DNA of 30,585 bases from a virus, in the IMG/VR virus record IMGVR_UViG_3300007734_000561, positions 1 through 30,585 of that record; one strand, written 5' to 3'. How positions within the stretch are numbered: position 1 is the stretch's first letter; every line of letters begins with the position of its first letter. Of the stretch, positions 1 to 7,123 are shown piece by piece. A program made the translations under genes and the position numbers. Under the pieces are notes generated by a model that did not search any database, had not been told where the DNA came from, and saw nothing but the letters and a program-made list of their open reading frames with translations.

Positions 1-398
1 CGGGCGCCACCGGCAACGAGATCAACATCGGCGCCGACGTCGACGAGACCCTGGCCAACGCCATCGCCGTCCTCAACGCCTCCGTCGAGGCCGACGTCGA
101 CGACGCCACCTACGACTTCGACGCCTACGACGAGGAGGTTGGCTTCGGCTACCTGCTCATCACCCACGACACCCCCGGCGAGGACGGCAACGCCTTCACC
201 CTGGCCGTGTCCGGCGCTGACCTGGCGACCCACAACGCCACCCTCATCGACGGCGATGACGGCGATGCGATCGCCACGACCTCCGACCCCATCCTCCCCG
301 CCGGCGCCGTCGACTTCATCGAGGTCCGCGCAGGCTGGCGCCTGTCGGTCCTCCGCGTCTCCGCGGACGGCTACGTCTCCTTCACCGAGATGAAGTGA
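1..398 (+). CDS. C-terminal part of a phage virion (tail-type) protein
   Basis: An open frame enters from the left edge (first full codon at base 3) and ends with TGA at 396-398, giving about 131 residues without a start. The N-terminal part reads GATGNEINIGADVDETLANA, followed by a region rich in Asp, Ala and Thr. The pattern 'GNEIxIG...TLANAIAVLNAS' resembles domains in phage tail or baseplate structural proteins that I know only as unnamed families. Third codon positions are almost all C or G, so the frame is coding. It is followed at one-base overlap by the HAD-like gene, so it is probably the last structural gene of a late operon. The exact virion role cannot be told from this fragment. 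Confidence 0.7.
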   Translation, partial: GATGNEINIGADVDETLANAIAVLNASVEADVDDATYDFDAYDEEVGFGYLLITHDTPGEDGNAFTLAVSGADLATHNATLIDGDDGDAIATTSDPILPAGAVDFIEVRAGWRLSVLRVSADGYVSFTEMK

Positions 399-733
399 TG
401 CCTGGCTGGATCGGCGTCGATCTCGACGGCACCCTGGCGGTCTACCACAGCGGCCAGCACGCCGAGATCGGCGCCCCCATCCGGCCGATGGTGGAGCTGG
501 TCAAGACCTGGCTAGCCCGCGGCGCCGAGGTCCGCATCTTCACCGCTCGCGCAGCCCACGCCGTCGAGCACGAGCTGCTGGCCATCGAGGACTGGTGCAA
601 AGAGCACATCGGCCAGGTGCTGCCGATCACCTGCACCAAGGACTTCTCCATGGTCGCCCTGTTCGACGACCGCGCCGTCCAGGTCGAGCCCAACACCGGC
701 AAGCTACTCGGTGAGAGCCCCTACCTACGCTGA
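398..733 (+). CDS. HAD-superfamily phosphatase-like protein
   Basis: A 111-residue protein with the HAD phosphohydrolase signature. Motif I is DLDGT with the nucleophile and acid aspartates at residues 8 and 10. Motif II is IFTAR with Thr49. Motif III/IV is K81-D82 and the acidic FDDR at 89-92. The family hydrolyses phosphomonoesters. Small phage members related to polynucleotide kinase 3'-phosphatase or nucleotidases share this layout, but the substrate cannot be read here. ATG 398 overlaps the preceding TGA by one base; a GTG at 395 is an alternative. There is no cap domain, consistent with a macromolecular or nucleotide substrate. It lies in a cargo position after the structural genes. Confidence 0.8.
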   Translation: MPGWIGVDLDGTLAVYHSGQHAEIGAPIRPMVELVKTWLARGAEVRIFTARAAHAVEHELLAIEDWCKEHIGQVLPITCTKDFSMVALFDDRAVQVEPNTGKLLGESPYLR

Positions 734-748
734 CCCAAGGAGACCGCC

Positions 749-1069
749 ATGCTCAAGCGCATCGCCTACACCTTGCTCGCCGCCGCCTCCCTCCTCCTTC
801 TCGCCGTCCCCGTCCTGGCCCAGCAGCCCCGCCTCTCCGTCGGCGACTGCAAGCCCCACGCCCTCCTCCTCGCCGAGCTGGCCGTCCTCTACAGCGAGCG
901 CACCGTCCTCGTCGGCAAGTCCGACAGTGGCCGCGTGCTCGAGGTGCTGGCCGCCCCCGACGGCTCCTGGACCATGCTGATGGTCCTCCCCACCGGCATG
1001 GCCTGCGCCTCCGCCTTTGGCGAGGGCCTCGAACTCACCCCGCTGCCCGTCCCCGGCAAGGAAACCTGA
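749..1069 (+). CDS. small exported protein with signal peptide
   Basis: A 106-residue protein. It begins with a classical Sec signal peptide: MLKR, then a hydrophobic Leu/Ala stretch to about residue 22, then a likely cleavage after VLAQ/QP near residue 25. The mature part is about 80 residues with two cysteines (in GDCKP and MACAS) that could form a periplasmic disulphide. The middle segment resembles small secreted proteins of alphaproteobacteria and their phages without a known function. AGGAG sits just before ATG 749, and the TGA overlaps the next ATG by one base. Because it is exported and lies at the end of the late operon, a lysogenic-conversion (moron) or lysis-related role is possible. 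Neither is shown by sequence. Confidence 0.65.
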   Translation: MLKRIAYTLLAAASLLLLAVPVLAQQPRLSVGDCKPHALLLAELAVLYSERTVLVGKSDSGRVLEVLAAPDGSWTMLMVLPTGMACASAFGEGLELTPLPVPGKET

Positions 1070-1911
1070 TGCGCTTCCACATCACGCTCGCCAACCTCCA
1101 ACCCAACGACCGACCTTCCGCCTTCTCCCTCGTCGACTGGATCAGGCAAGGGCTCACGGACCTCGGCCACGAAGCCACCTCCGCCGACGACACCGTCCGC
1201 TCCGACGCCACCAACCTGTTCTTCGAGCAGTTCTTCCCCGGCGACGTCGCCACCCTGGCCGGCATCGACTATGGCGTGATCGCCACCGAGTGGACCGAGG
1301 GCGGCATCTGGAACCGCAACGACGCCGACCCCTACTGGCAAGCCCGGTGGCTTGGCTTCAGGGAGGTCGCACAGCGTGCCCGGTTCACCTGGTGCCTGGT
1401 GCCCGAGAGCGTGCCCCACATCCCCCGTGCCGCCCTCCTGGAGCTTGGCTGGGTGCCAGCATTCGAGCGAGCCTCCCTCCCCGACACCTACGACTTCTTC
1501 CACCACGGGTCCTTGACCGAGGACCGCATGACCATCCTCAACGAGCTTGGAAAGCGTGGCCACCGCATCGCTATGCCTGTCGGACTAGCGAGCCCGGCCC
1601 ATCTGGATCGCCTGATCGGCGCCTCCAGGATCAACCTCAACCTCCGTACCACCAGCACCTTCCCGATCCCCTCCGTCGGAAGGATCGGCCATGTGCTGCA
1701 CCTCAACCGCCTGGCGATCAGCGAGTGGGCGCCTTCTACACCCACCCCCGCCGATCTCGTCCCCATGTGCCCGCAAGGCGTCGACTTCGTCGACTTCGCC
1801 GAGCACCAGCTCGCCACCTACGACCCGCACTTCGCGGAGCTGGCCGTCGACGCCTACCGCCAGCGCCCGATGACCCGCTGCCTAGAGCGCGCCCTCGACC
1901 TCGTCCACTAG
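1069..1911 (+). CDS. glycosyltransferase-like protein (putative GT-B)
   Basis: A 280-residue soluble protein. Its C-terminal third has the layout of a GT-B sugar transferase: a short beta strand with INLNLR (about 184-189), then IPSVGRIGHVLHLNRLAISE (about 197-216). This corresponds to the conserved 'RI...L.N...vvSE' region of CgeB-like and phage glycosyltransferases that grips the nucleotide sugar. The N-terminal half (IDYGVIATEWTEGGIWNR) also has the look of the acceptor domain. No DxD motif typical of GT-A enzymes is evident. It could modify host surface glycans or phage components. ATG 1069 overlaps the previous stop. Its last 30 bases overlap the end of the convergent - strand gene. Confidence 0.55.
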   Translation: MRFHITLANLQPNDRPSAFSLVDWIRQGLTDLGHEATSADDTVRSDATNLFFEQFFPGDVATLAGIDYGVIATEWTEGGIWNRNDADPYWQARWLGFREVAQRARFTWCLVPESVPHIPRAALLELGWVPAFERASLPDTYDFFHHGSLTEDRMTILNELGKRGHRIAMPVGLASPAHLDRLIGASRINLNLRTTSTFPIPSVGRIGHVLHLNRLAISEWAPSTPTPADLVPMCPQGVDFVDFAEHQLATYDPHFAELAVDAYRQRPMTRCLERALDLVH

Positions 1912-2346
1912 CTCCGGCAGCTCGAGCTCGATCTTCCTACCCTTCTCCGTCTGCCGCCACGTCTCGCCGGTCTCTAGCCGGCGCTTCTTCCGCCGCGCCC
2001 TGGCCATCTTGTTCGCCCGTTGTATCCGCAGCCGCTTCCCCTCCGGGTCGGCGGCATCCCGCGCCGCGTCCCGCTTCTCCGTCGCCACCTTCGCCTTGAA
2101 CCGCTGCGCCGACTTCATCCCCACCACCTGGTGCATGCGCGCAACAGCCCGTTGGAAAGCGAGCGCCGACTGCCTCGGGCCGATCACTTTCCGCAGCATG
2201 GCCTGGTCCCCGGCATGGTCCTTGGCCCACCGAACCGCCACGCGCAGGACGGCATCCGCCTCCGCATAGCTGAACCAGATGTCGAACCAGTTGTCGCCCG
2301 TTGACTTGCCCCGCGGCAGCCGGCCGTTGACCGAGGCGTCAGGCAA
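1882..2346 (-). CDS. basic hypothetical protein
   Basis: A 154-residue protein of unknown function. The N-terminal half is helical, with Trp-rich segments (DNWFDIWFSYAEAD). The C-terminal third is strongly basic (KRLRIQRANKMARARRKKRR, about 105-124) and then acidic (ELELPELVDEVEG), suggesting nucleic-acid contact. The only start compatible with the neighbour is TTG 2346, a few bases upstream of which lies GAGG; it overlaps the previous gene's TGA region by 8 bases. It is the last gene of the leftward block and converges with the glycosyltransferase-like gene, overlapping it by 30 bases with no terminator between them. Confidence 0.55.
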   Translation of the reverse strand: MPDASVNGRLPRGKSTGDNWFDIWFSYAEADAVLRVAVRWAKDHAGDQAMLRKVIGPRQSALAFQRAVARMHQVVGMKSAQRFKAKVATEKRDAARDAADPEGKRLRIQRANKMARARRKKRRLETGETWRQTEKGRKIELELPELVDEVEGAL

Positions 2347-2599
2347 ACCAGCCTCGCGGGCGCCGGCCGATCTCGCGCAGCCGCGCCTTCTCCTCCTCGT
2401 TGATCCTCACCAGCTTGATCTCCTCCGTGATCTGCACCCGCACCGCGCGCCAGCCCTTGCGATAGAGCTGGCGCCACGTCTGCGTGAAGTTGCACCGCAC
2501 CACCCCGATGGCCTCCCATCGCGTGTGCCTCGTCGACCAGGACATCAGGTGCCCGCGGAACGACTTGATCGCCCAGGCCCTGAGCGGCTTGGTTTTCAT
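2339..2599 (-). CDS. small basic hypothetical protein
   Basis: An 86-residue, Arg/Lys/Trp-rich protein (MKTKPLRAWAIKSFRGHLMS, later QTWRQLYRKGWRAVRVQITE). It has no signal peptide or membrane segment. The composition suggests a small DNA- or RNA-contacting phage protein, but no family is recognised. ATG 2599 overlaps the stop of the upstream gene by four bases (ATGA junction), as expected for translational coupling in a phage operon. Codon third positions are GC-rich as in its neighbours. Confidence 0.6.
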   Translation of the reverse strand: MKTKPLRAWAIKSFRGHLMSWSTRHTRWEAIGVVRCNFTQTWRQLYRKGWRAVRVQITEEIKLVRINEEEKARLREIGRRPRGWFA

Positions 2600-3009
2600 G
2601 CCGCCTTCCTCCCCGCCCCGATGTGCCGCTTCTGGCGCTCCTCCTTCGTCGGCAGCCGGCCGTTCTTATCGAAGAAGTCGATGACCCAGGCGCAGGTCTC
2701 GATGTCGTGCTGTAGACCGCCGAGCGCGCTATGCGGCACTCCGTACCTACGGATGACCCGCTCCTTCTCTGCGAGGTAGAGCGCCCCCGCCCGCACGAGA
2801 TCCTCGCGCGCCGACTTCGGCTTCCACCAGGCCGCATCCCAAGGCCACTTCTCCGGCAGCTTCCTTCCGCCCTCGACCGCGTTGCGGTAGTAGCACGACG
2901 CCGCGATCTTCAAGACGTGGGTGGCGCGGGCGTCGTCGACTGCCGTGGTGTACCCCTCCACCGCGATCTGCCGGCACCGCTCCACCTGGATGTCGATGGC
3001 GCCGGTCAT
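2596..3009 (-). CDS. conserved phage protein of the 'ERxRQIxxEGYT' type
   Basis: A 137-residue protein. It opens with DIQVERCRQIAVEGYTTAVD, followed by WPWDAAWWKPKSAREDLVRA. This is a widespread phage and prophage hypothetical family in which E-R-x-R-Q-(I/V)-x-x-E-G-(W/Y) is followed by H/DD and a W-PWD--WWKP---R-DLV-AGAL block. The family has no established biochemical function. Family members are small, soluble and usually in early regions. I chose ATG 3009, which overlaps the upstream TGA (ATGA); upstream extension reads into the neighbouring gene with a different, Arg-rich composition. Confidence 0.75.
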   Translation of the reverse strand: MTGAIDIQVERCRQIAVEGYTTAVDDARATHVLKIAASCYYRNAVEGGRKLPEKWPWDAAWWKPKSAREDLVRAGALYLAEKERVIRRYGVPHSALGGLQHDIETCAWVIDFFDKNGRLPTKEERQKRHIGAGRKAA

Positions 3010-3326
3010 GGCGTGCCCGCCTTTAGACGGTCGCGCTCGGCGCGCAGGTTCGCCCACACCACGTCAAACGACACGTTGTTATCGTAACCTTCGGCCTCTT
3101 TCGCCTCCCTCAGCCAGCTTTGGTTCTTCCGATACCACTCCGAGTACCGTTCACTCAGGCGCCCCGCGGCGCCAGCCAAGCGGTCGGCTTCGTCGCGCTC
3201 TGCGATCAGGTCTTTAATTCGCCGCTCAAGCTCATCGACCATCGTCGACCGATCAGCGGGCGTGGTGGTCGACACGCTGATGCCCTGGAGCAGGGACGCA
3301 ATGTCCCAGGTTTTGTGGTCCGCCAT
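3006..3326 (-). CDS. coiled-coil hypothetical protein
   Basis: A 106-residue protein starting MADHKTWDIASLLQGISVST. The middle (about residues 30-75) is a charged heptad-like helix (DELERRIKDLIAERDEADRL), consistent with a coiled coil. The C-terminus contains a second helical charged segment. No catalytic motif is seen. The start is fixed by a strong GGAGGAG about 7 bases before ATG 3326. The open frame continues far upstream, but that part is an Ala/Arg-rich shadow of the exonuclease gene. ATG 3326 overlaps the exonuclease stop by one base. Confidence 0.65.
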   Translation of the reverse strand: MADHKTWDIASLLQGISVSTTTPADRSTMVDELERRIKDLIAERDEADRLAGAAGRLSERYSEWYRKNQSWLREAKEAEGYDNNVSFDVVWANLRAERDRLKAGTP

Positions 3327-3805
3327 CAGTAGCTCCTCCTCGGGATCGCCGCCGGCTCCGTCAAGGCGATGTACGCCTCGTGCAACTGCATCGCATCGGC
3401 CAGCGCGTTGTGCTGCACCCCCTTGATCGGCGCCAGCCGCATGAGCTCCCCTGGCCCGATCAGCGGCCGCAGGTCGCGGACGAAGTGCGGCCAATGCTTC
3501 GGCACGTCGAGCATCCGCCCATAGAGCTGGCACAATGCCACCCAGTCGTAGGCCGCGTAGTAGGCCCAGAACTCAGGCTCGTCGCCGGCGAAGTCGATGA
3601 TCTCCTGCGCGATCATCGCCCGCGGCTTCACCGGCCCCGTCAGGTGCGGCAGCACGTTGGCCGTGACCCACGGGCATGCCCGCGAGCGGTCGGTCTCGGC
3701 CGGCTCGGCGTAGTAGGTCTGCCCGCCAGCCCCCACCATGCCGATGCTCAGCAGCTCGATGGTCTTGCCGTCGTCGATGAACTCGGTGTCGAAGCAGGTC
3801 CGCAT
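3326..3805 (-). CDS. DEDDh 3'-5' exonuclease (Rv2179c-like)
   Basis: A 159-residue protein with the exonuclease fold. Motif I is FDTEF with Asp6 and Glu8. Motif II is YYAAYDWVALCQLYGRM with Asp87. Motif III is QHNALADA with His132 and Asp137. The five acidic/His residues bind two metal ions for 3'-5' cleavage. The layout and length match the Rv2179c-type exoribonuclease family (PF16473), which is common in phages and acts on RNA 3' overhangs or short oligonucleotides. It overlaps the DHH phosphoesterase gene by one base, so the two are probably co-translated. The pairing suggests turnover of short RNA or nucleotide products. Confidence 0.85.
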   Translation of the reverse strand: MRTCFDTEFIDDGKTIELLSIGMVGAGGQTYYAEPAETDRSRACPWVTANVLPHLTGPVKPRAMIAQEIIDFAGDEPEFWAYYAAYDWVALCQLYGRMLDVPKHWPHFVRDLRPLIGPGELMRLAPIKGVQHNALADAMQLHEAYIALTEPAAIPRRSY

Positions 3806-4716
3806 CAGAACCTCCCTGCGTCAGGGCCGAGCATTGCGCTCGCCAGCCCCGGCCGCAGCGCCACCCCCGTCCCATGCGGCACCGTGAACCCCGCCGCCCG
3901 CGCATGCCCTCCCCCGCCGAACAGCTTGGCGATCTCCGAGACGTCGAGCCCCGTGTCCTTGGACCGCAGCGAATACCCCCGCCCCTTCGGCCCGTCGATG
4001 TAGCAAGCCGCGAAGGGCTCACCCTCCGCCATCAGGTTCCCGGCATCGCTCGCCATGTGGTAGTTGGCGTTGAGCACCGGCACCTCATGGCCGGCGATCA
4101 CCGCCCGGTAGGAGAAGGAGGCGATGGCATCCTTCACATGCTTGAGGTGGGCGCGGTCGATGGCTTCGCCCTGCCTGATCACGAGCATGCGTCCGGCGTT
4201 GCTCTCGATCTCGCGGCTGAGCTTCTCCACCACCTCGAAGTCGTCCGCGTGCGACCGCAGCACCGAGTGGATTTCTCGCGACCCCTCCAGGCCGAACCTC
4301 CACAGGTCCCGATCCTCGACGTGGTCGACGAGCTTCAGCCGCGGCTCCCCCGCGAAGAAGTGGTCCCACGTCAATCCCGCCCCGCTGCGGTCGAGCGAGA
4401 ACACCACCATGAACCGATCCGCCTGCACCGGCGTCATTCGCGCCATGGCCCGCTCGATCTCGGCCCTCGCCGTCTTGTGGTGGTCGATCAGCAGCACATG
4501 CGCTGCCTGCTCGACCATGGCGACCAGCTCGTTCTCCTTGTAGCTGAAGTCGACGATGATCACCCTCGCGCCGGCGACATCCGGCGGCGGCTGCTGGTAC
4601 TGGGCCGCGATGAACTCGACCTCGCGGTTGTTGTCGTTCGCCCACTTCCAGACGACCCAGGCCGCGACGAACCCGTCGGCGCAGTTTCCATGGAAAATGC
4701 AAATTGTCCTAGCCAC
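3805..4716 (-). CDS. DHH/DHHA1-family phosphoesterase
   Basis: A 303-residue protein with the full two-domain layout. The N-terminal DHH domain has FHGNCADGF (Asp14), VDFS (55-58), the signature DHH at 78-80 and DHVEDRD (131-137), all Mn2+-binding. The C-terminal DHHA1 domain has GGGGHARAAGF (about 266-276), the substrate-binding glycine loop. The family cleaves short oligonucleotides, pAp, or cyclic-dinucleotide products (NrnA, GdpP and RecJ relatives). Its length suits an NrnA-like enzyme rather than RecJ. The start is GTG 4716, with GAGG eight bases upstream; it overlaps the stop of the homing endonuclease gene by 8 bases. Substrate is not determinable from sequence. Confidence 0.88.
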   Translation of the reverse strand: MARTICIFHGNCADGFVAAWVVWKWANDNNREVEFIAAQYQQPPPDVAGARVIIVDFSYKENELVAMVEQAAHVLLIDHHKTARAEIERAMARMTPVQADRFMVVFSLDRSGAGLTWDHFFAGEPRLKLVDHVEDRDLWRFGLEGSREIHSVLRSHADDFEVVEKLSREIESNAGRMLVIRQGEAIDRAHLKHVKDAIASFSYRAVIAGHEVPVLNANYHMASDAGNLMAEGEPFAACYIDGPKGRGYSLRSKDTGLDVSEIAKLFGGGGHARAAGFTVPHGTGVALRPGLASAMLGPDAGRF

Positions 4717-5161
4717 GGTTGGTGCCTCTTTGGTTGAGAGTTTTGGAACGGATGTAGTGTCGCTCGCGACGCCGCCACTCGACGTCCGTGAGGCCGCGCG
4801 ACCCGGGCAGCCTCATGCGCGACTGGAAGGCGATTAGGTTACGGGCCTGCCGCCTCTTGAGCCTCAACAGCGGCTCGATGGAGGTGAGGATACCGGCAGC
4901 TTCTTGGCTCCATGCAGCCCAGGTCCAGGCGGGTCGATGCTTCGACGTGTCGACCTTCTTCCGGCAGACGCGACCCGCTCCCGTGACGCGTTGGCACCAC
5001 TTAAGCAGTTGAAGGTCTGTCATAGTGATGGAAACGCTGGATCTGTATGCGAACCCGCGTGTGCAAGACTTCGCGCTTGCTCCGGTGCGCGTCCGGCTGA
5101 CGGCGATGCAGCCCTCGCCGTCGATCAGGCCAGCCAAGTAAGCGCGCTCGATGAGCCTCAT
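4709..5161 (-). CDS. free-standing LAGLIDADG homing endonuclease
   Basis: A 150-residue protein with one LAGLIDADG helix, YLAGLIDGEGCI, near residues 8-19. Gly and the acidic Asp/Glu of this motif bind metal and form the dimer interface, so a single-motif protein is expected to act as a homodimer. The next segments (VSITMTDLQLLKWCQRVTGA, then PAWTWAAWSQEA) fit the beta-saddle of the family. The C-terminus carries basic segments (WRRRERHYIRS, LNQRG). No intron or intein boundaries are visible around it, so it appears to be free-standing. ATG 5161 has GGAGG seven bases upstream and overlaps the previous stop. Third-position GC is lower than in its neighbours, consistent with later acquisition. 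Confidence 0.85.
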   Translation of the reverse strand: MRLIERAYLAGLIDGEGCIAVSRTRTGASAKSCTRGFAYRSSVSITMTDLQLLKWCQRVTGAGRVCRKKVDTSKHRPAWTWAAWSQEAAGILTSIEPLLRLKRRQARNLIAFQSRMRLPGSRGLTDVEWRRRERHYIRSKTLNQRGTNRG

Positions 5162-5400
5162 CACCCCACCTCCGGGTCCGGCAGCTTGCTGTCATCCTCG
5201 AGCTGCCCGTCGAGCTGGATCTCCCCTCTCGCCAGCGCCCGGAATACCCGCGGCGACACGTAGACGCCACCCCCGCCGCTGCCGGCGAGGATCACGCCCG
5301 TCACCGCGCAGACCATGGCCGCCGCCGAGACCATCTTCGGCTCGTCGCCGGTGTCCTCGTAGATCGGGTGGAGCTCGTATCCCAAGGGATTACGGGGCAT
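5161..5400 (-). CDS. small hypothetical protein
   Basis: A 79-residue protein. A Met/Ala/Val-rich stretch (MVSAAAMVCAVTGVILAGSG, about residues 23-42) could be one membrane span or a buried strand, followed by a Gly-rich turn and a charged C-terminus. There is no recognised family. ATG 5400 overlaps the preceding TGA by one base (TGATG). Its own stop overlaps the homing endonuclease start, so it is part of the same tightly packed transcript. Confidence 0.55.
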   Translation of the reverse strand: MPRNPLGYELHPIYEDTGDEPKMVSAAAMVCAVTGVILAGSGGGGVYVSPRVFRALARGEIQLDGQLEDDSKLPDPEVG

Positions 5401-5597
5401 CAGACTTCCCTCTCGAACTTGGCGACGACCTGCTGCGTCGTCGCGTCGACGACGTGAGCCCAGGTCAGGCTCGTTTCCGCCTTGGTGCGGGCGACCGCCT
5501 CGGCGATCTCCTTGTTGTCTTCGGAGCTGTGCAGGTCCTTCCAGCCCCCGAGCGGGTAGTAGTTGTCGCCGGCGAAGATGAGGTATCGCTTAAGCAT
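5400..5597 (-). CDS. small phage protein of the 'YLIFAGDNYYPxGG' type
   Basis: A 65-residue protein. The opening YLIFAGDNYYPLGGWKDLHS and the late WAHVVDATTQQVVAKF match a common small phage family that reads 'LLFAGDxYYPxGGxxDF...W.HVVD..T..IV'. The family is frequent in phages but has no known role. The fold is probably a single alpha/beta unit. A GGAGG lies about 9 bases before ATG 5597. It overlaps the end of the dCMP deaminase gene by 8 bases. Confidence 0.7.
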   Translation of the reverse strand: MLKRYLIFAGDNYYPLGGWKDLHSSEDNKEIAEAVARTKAETSLTWAHVVDATTQQVVAKFEREV

Positions 5598-6075
5598 CGA
5601 ACGGCACCTCCCTGTATCTGACGCCCGCCTCGACGAGCAGGTTGATGGCGTCCGCCATCGACTCCTGCCACCGATCTGGCACCAGCCGCATCGGCAGGCC
5701 CACCACCTCGCTCACCCCCGCCTGGATGATCTCAACGGCGCACCGCTGACACGGCGCCCCCCAGATCATGCCGTTGATGCTCTGGCACACGAGGTACATC
5801 GAGCACCCCTTCGTCGCTGTGCCCGCCCTCGCCGCACCCAGGATGGCGTTGAGTTCGGCGTGGACGATCAGACTCAGCCGCCTGTCCCGGTCGGCCAGCC
5901 GCTCCGGCGTGTCCGCGATCCCCCGGGGGAACCCGTTGAAGCCGTCCGACCGGACCTCGCGATCCGGCCCGACCAGCACCGCGCCCACCTTGGTCGACGG
6001 GTCCTTGCTCATCGAAGCGGTGAGCAGCGCCTTGCGGAGGAAGTAGTCGTCCCAACGATCACCAGCCATTTTCAT
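5590..6075 (-). CDS. deoxycytidylate (dCMP) deaminase
   Basis: A 161-residue zinc enzyme converting dCMP to dUMP, the precursor for dTMP. The zinc and catalytic residues are HAELNA (His72, Glu74) and PCQRC (Cys109, Cys112). The substrate-side motif is GFNGFPRG (45-52), characteristic of dCMP deaminases. The CxxC loop and length agree with phage and bacterial members. The start ATG 6075 has AGGAG seven bases upstream inside the end of the preceding gene; ATG 6069 is an alternative. It overlaps that gene by 17 bases. No thymidylate synthase is visible in this window, so its partner must be elsewhere in the phage or in the host. Confidence 0.9.
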   Translation of the reverse strand: MKMAGDRWDDYFLRKALLTASMSKDPSTKVGAVLVGPDREVRSDGFNGFPRGIADTPERLADRDRRLSLIVHAELNAILGAARAGTATKGCSMYLVCQSINGMIWGAPCQRCAVEIIQAGVSEVVGLPMRLVPDRWQESMADAINLLVEAGVRYREVPFDA

Positions 6076-6616
6076 CCACGATCTCCTGAAGGGACTTGAA
6101 CGGGTCGTCGAGCAGATCGACCCGCGTTGTTGGCGTGGGGGCATGCACCTTGGCCGCCGCCTCGATCAGCGGCTTGAGGTCCGCCAGCGCCTGCCGCAGC
6201 GTGGCGTTCTCGGCTCGGGCCTCGTCGCGCTCCAGCGTGAGGACGCTCACCTCCTCGCGGAGGTCCGGGAAGCTCGCCTGGAACGTAATCCCCGTCTTGC
6301 TGTCGGTGACCGAGGTGGGCAGCCGCGGCGCCGGCGCGATGATGTCCTCGATGTCGTCGATGACGACCTTGGCCGTCCCCCCCTTGATGAACGTCTGCTC
6401 CTCGCGCATCCGCTGTTGCTCGATCATCCGCACCAGCTTGTCGATCTTGTCGGGCGGCATCCCTGCCAGCGTCGCGCCTTCGGCTATCGACCGCAGCCGA
6501 ATGGCCGCCGCGCTGTCGCCTCGCGGCCGTGTCTTGTCGTCGCTTACAGTCACCTCGAACTCTCGGCCGATGGCCGCGTCGAGTAACTGCTGCATCCGTG
6601 GCAAGCTGTTCGCCAT
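6059..6616 (-). CDS. hypothetical protein with C-terminal coiled coil
   Basis: A 185-residue protein. The N-terminal half has helical segments (MPPDKIDKLVRMIEQQRMRE) and a central acidic strand (AKVVIDDIEDIIAPAPRLPT). Residues about 115-155 form a charged heptad-like helix (LREEVSVLTLERDEARAENA). No catalytic residues are evident. GAGGAG lies five bases before ATG 6616. Upstream are a 147-base gap and a 9-bp inverted repeat, so this may be the first gene of a transcription unit with the dCMP deaminase and the exonuclease/DHH genes. Confidence 0.6.
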   Translation of the reverse strand: MANSLPRMQQLLDAAIGREFEVTVSDDKTRPRGDSAAAIRLRSIAEGATLAGMPPDKIDKLVRMIEQQRMREEQTFIKGGTAKVVIDDIEDIIAPAPRLPTSVTDSKTGITFQASFPDLREEVSVLTLERDEARAENATLRQALADLKPLIEAAAKVHAPTPTTRVDLLDDPFKSLQEIVDENGW

Positions 6617-6763
6617 CTCGTCTCCTCAACCGCCGCCGGAGGCTCTCACCCCCGGCGGCGCTTCGATGATCTGCCATTGCCTGGTTAATTTTAGGAGGGT
6701 CAGGTTTGCCCATGCCGGCCCGGGACTACGTCGATGGGGGCCGCGCCGGTTAGGGATGGCAGA
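6617..6763 (-). promoter_or_regulatory. 147-base leader with perfect 9-bp inverted repeat
   Basis: There is no gene here. Bases 6631-6639 (CGCCGCCGG) and 6652-6660 (CCGGCGGCG) form a perfect inverted repeat with a 12-base loop, about 15 bases upstream of ATG 6616. A local AT-rich stretch (reading TAAAATTAA on the - strand, near 6685) could supply a -10 element. No convincing -35 box was found. It could be a leader hairpin or weak terminator for the preceding gene. Confidence 0.4.
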
Positions 6764-7123
6764 CTATGCAGCGCGCATCGCGTCGCGCCCGGAAAGCGCC
6801 TCCACCCCCGTAGTGCGTCGGCACCGCTCGCGCACCCAGTCGGCGAAGGCGTGCGCCTGCATCCGATTGCGAGCGATGCTGATGGCCGAGGTGAACTCGA
6901 AGCGGAGCGGCTCCTCCACTCCCTTCACCCACATGATCACCGTCGGCGGCTTGACGATGATCGTCCTGTCGTCGGCCGGCGGCATGCCAGCCAGGAACCG
7001 GAAGCCCCTGGCCAGCACGTCCGGCTTCACCGTCGTCGCCTCGCCTGCCTCGATGATCATGCCGCCGATGTTGGCCGGCTCGATGTCGGCCGTGTCGAAC
7101 CCCCACGCGGTGAGGTCAAGCAT
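6764..7123 (-). CDS. hypothetical protein
   Basis: A 119-residue protein beginning MLDLTAWGFDTADIEPANIG. It is alpha/beta in composition, with strands such as RTIIVKPPTVIMWV and a helical, His/Cys-containing C-terminus (NRMQAHAFADWVRERCRRTT). I recognise no family. ATG 7123 overlaps the previous gene's TGA by one base. An open frame continues upstream but is out of register with the coding composition and is a shadow of the next gene. It ends before the 147-base gap. Confidence 0.55.
   Translation of the reverse strand: MLDLTAWGFDTADIEPANIGGMIIEAGEATTVKPDVLARGFRFLAGMPPADDRTIIVKPPTVIMWVKGVEEPLRFEFTSAISIARNRMQAHAFADWVRERCRRTTGVEALSGRDAMRAA

Noticed and set aside
1017-2099. A 360-codon + strand frame overlapping the glycosyltransferase-like gene
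   Set aside because: Pro/Arg-rich and out of the frame that has the third-position GC signal; it is a shadow.
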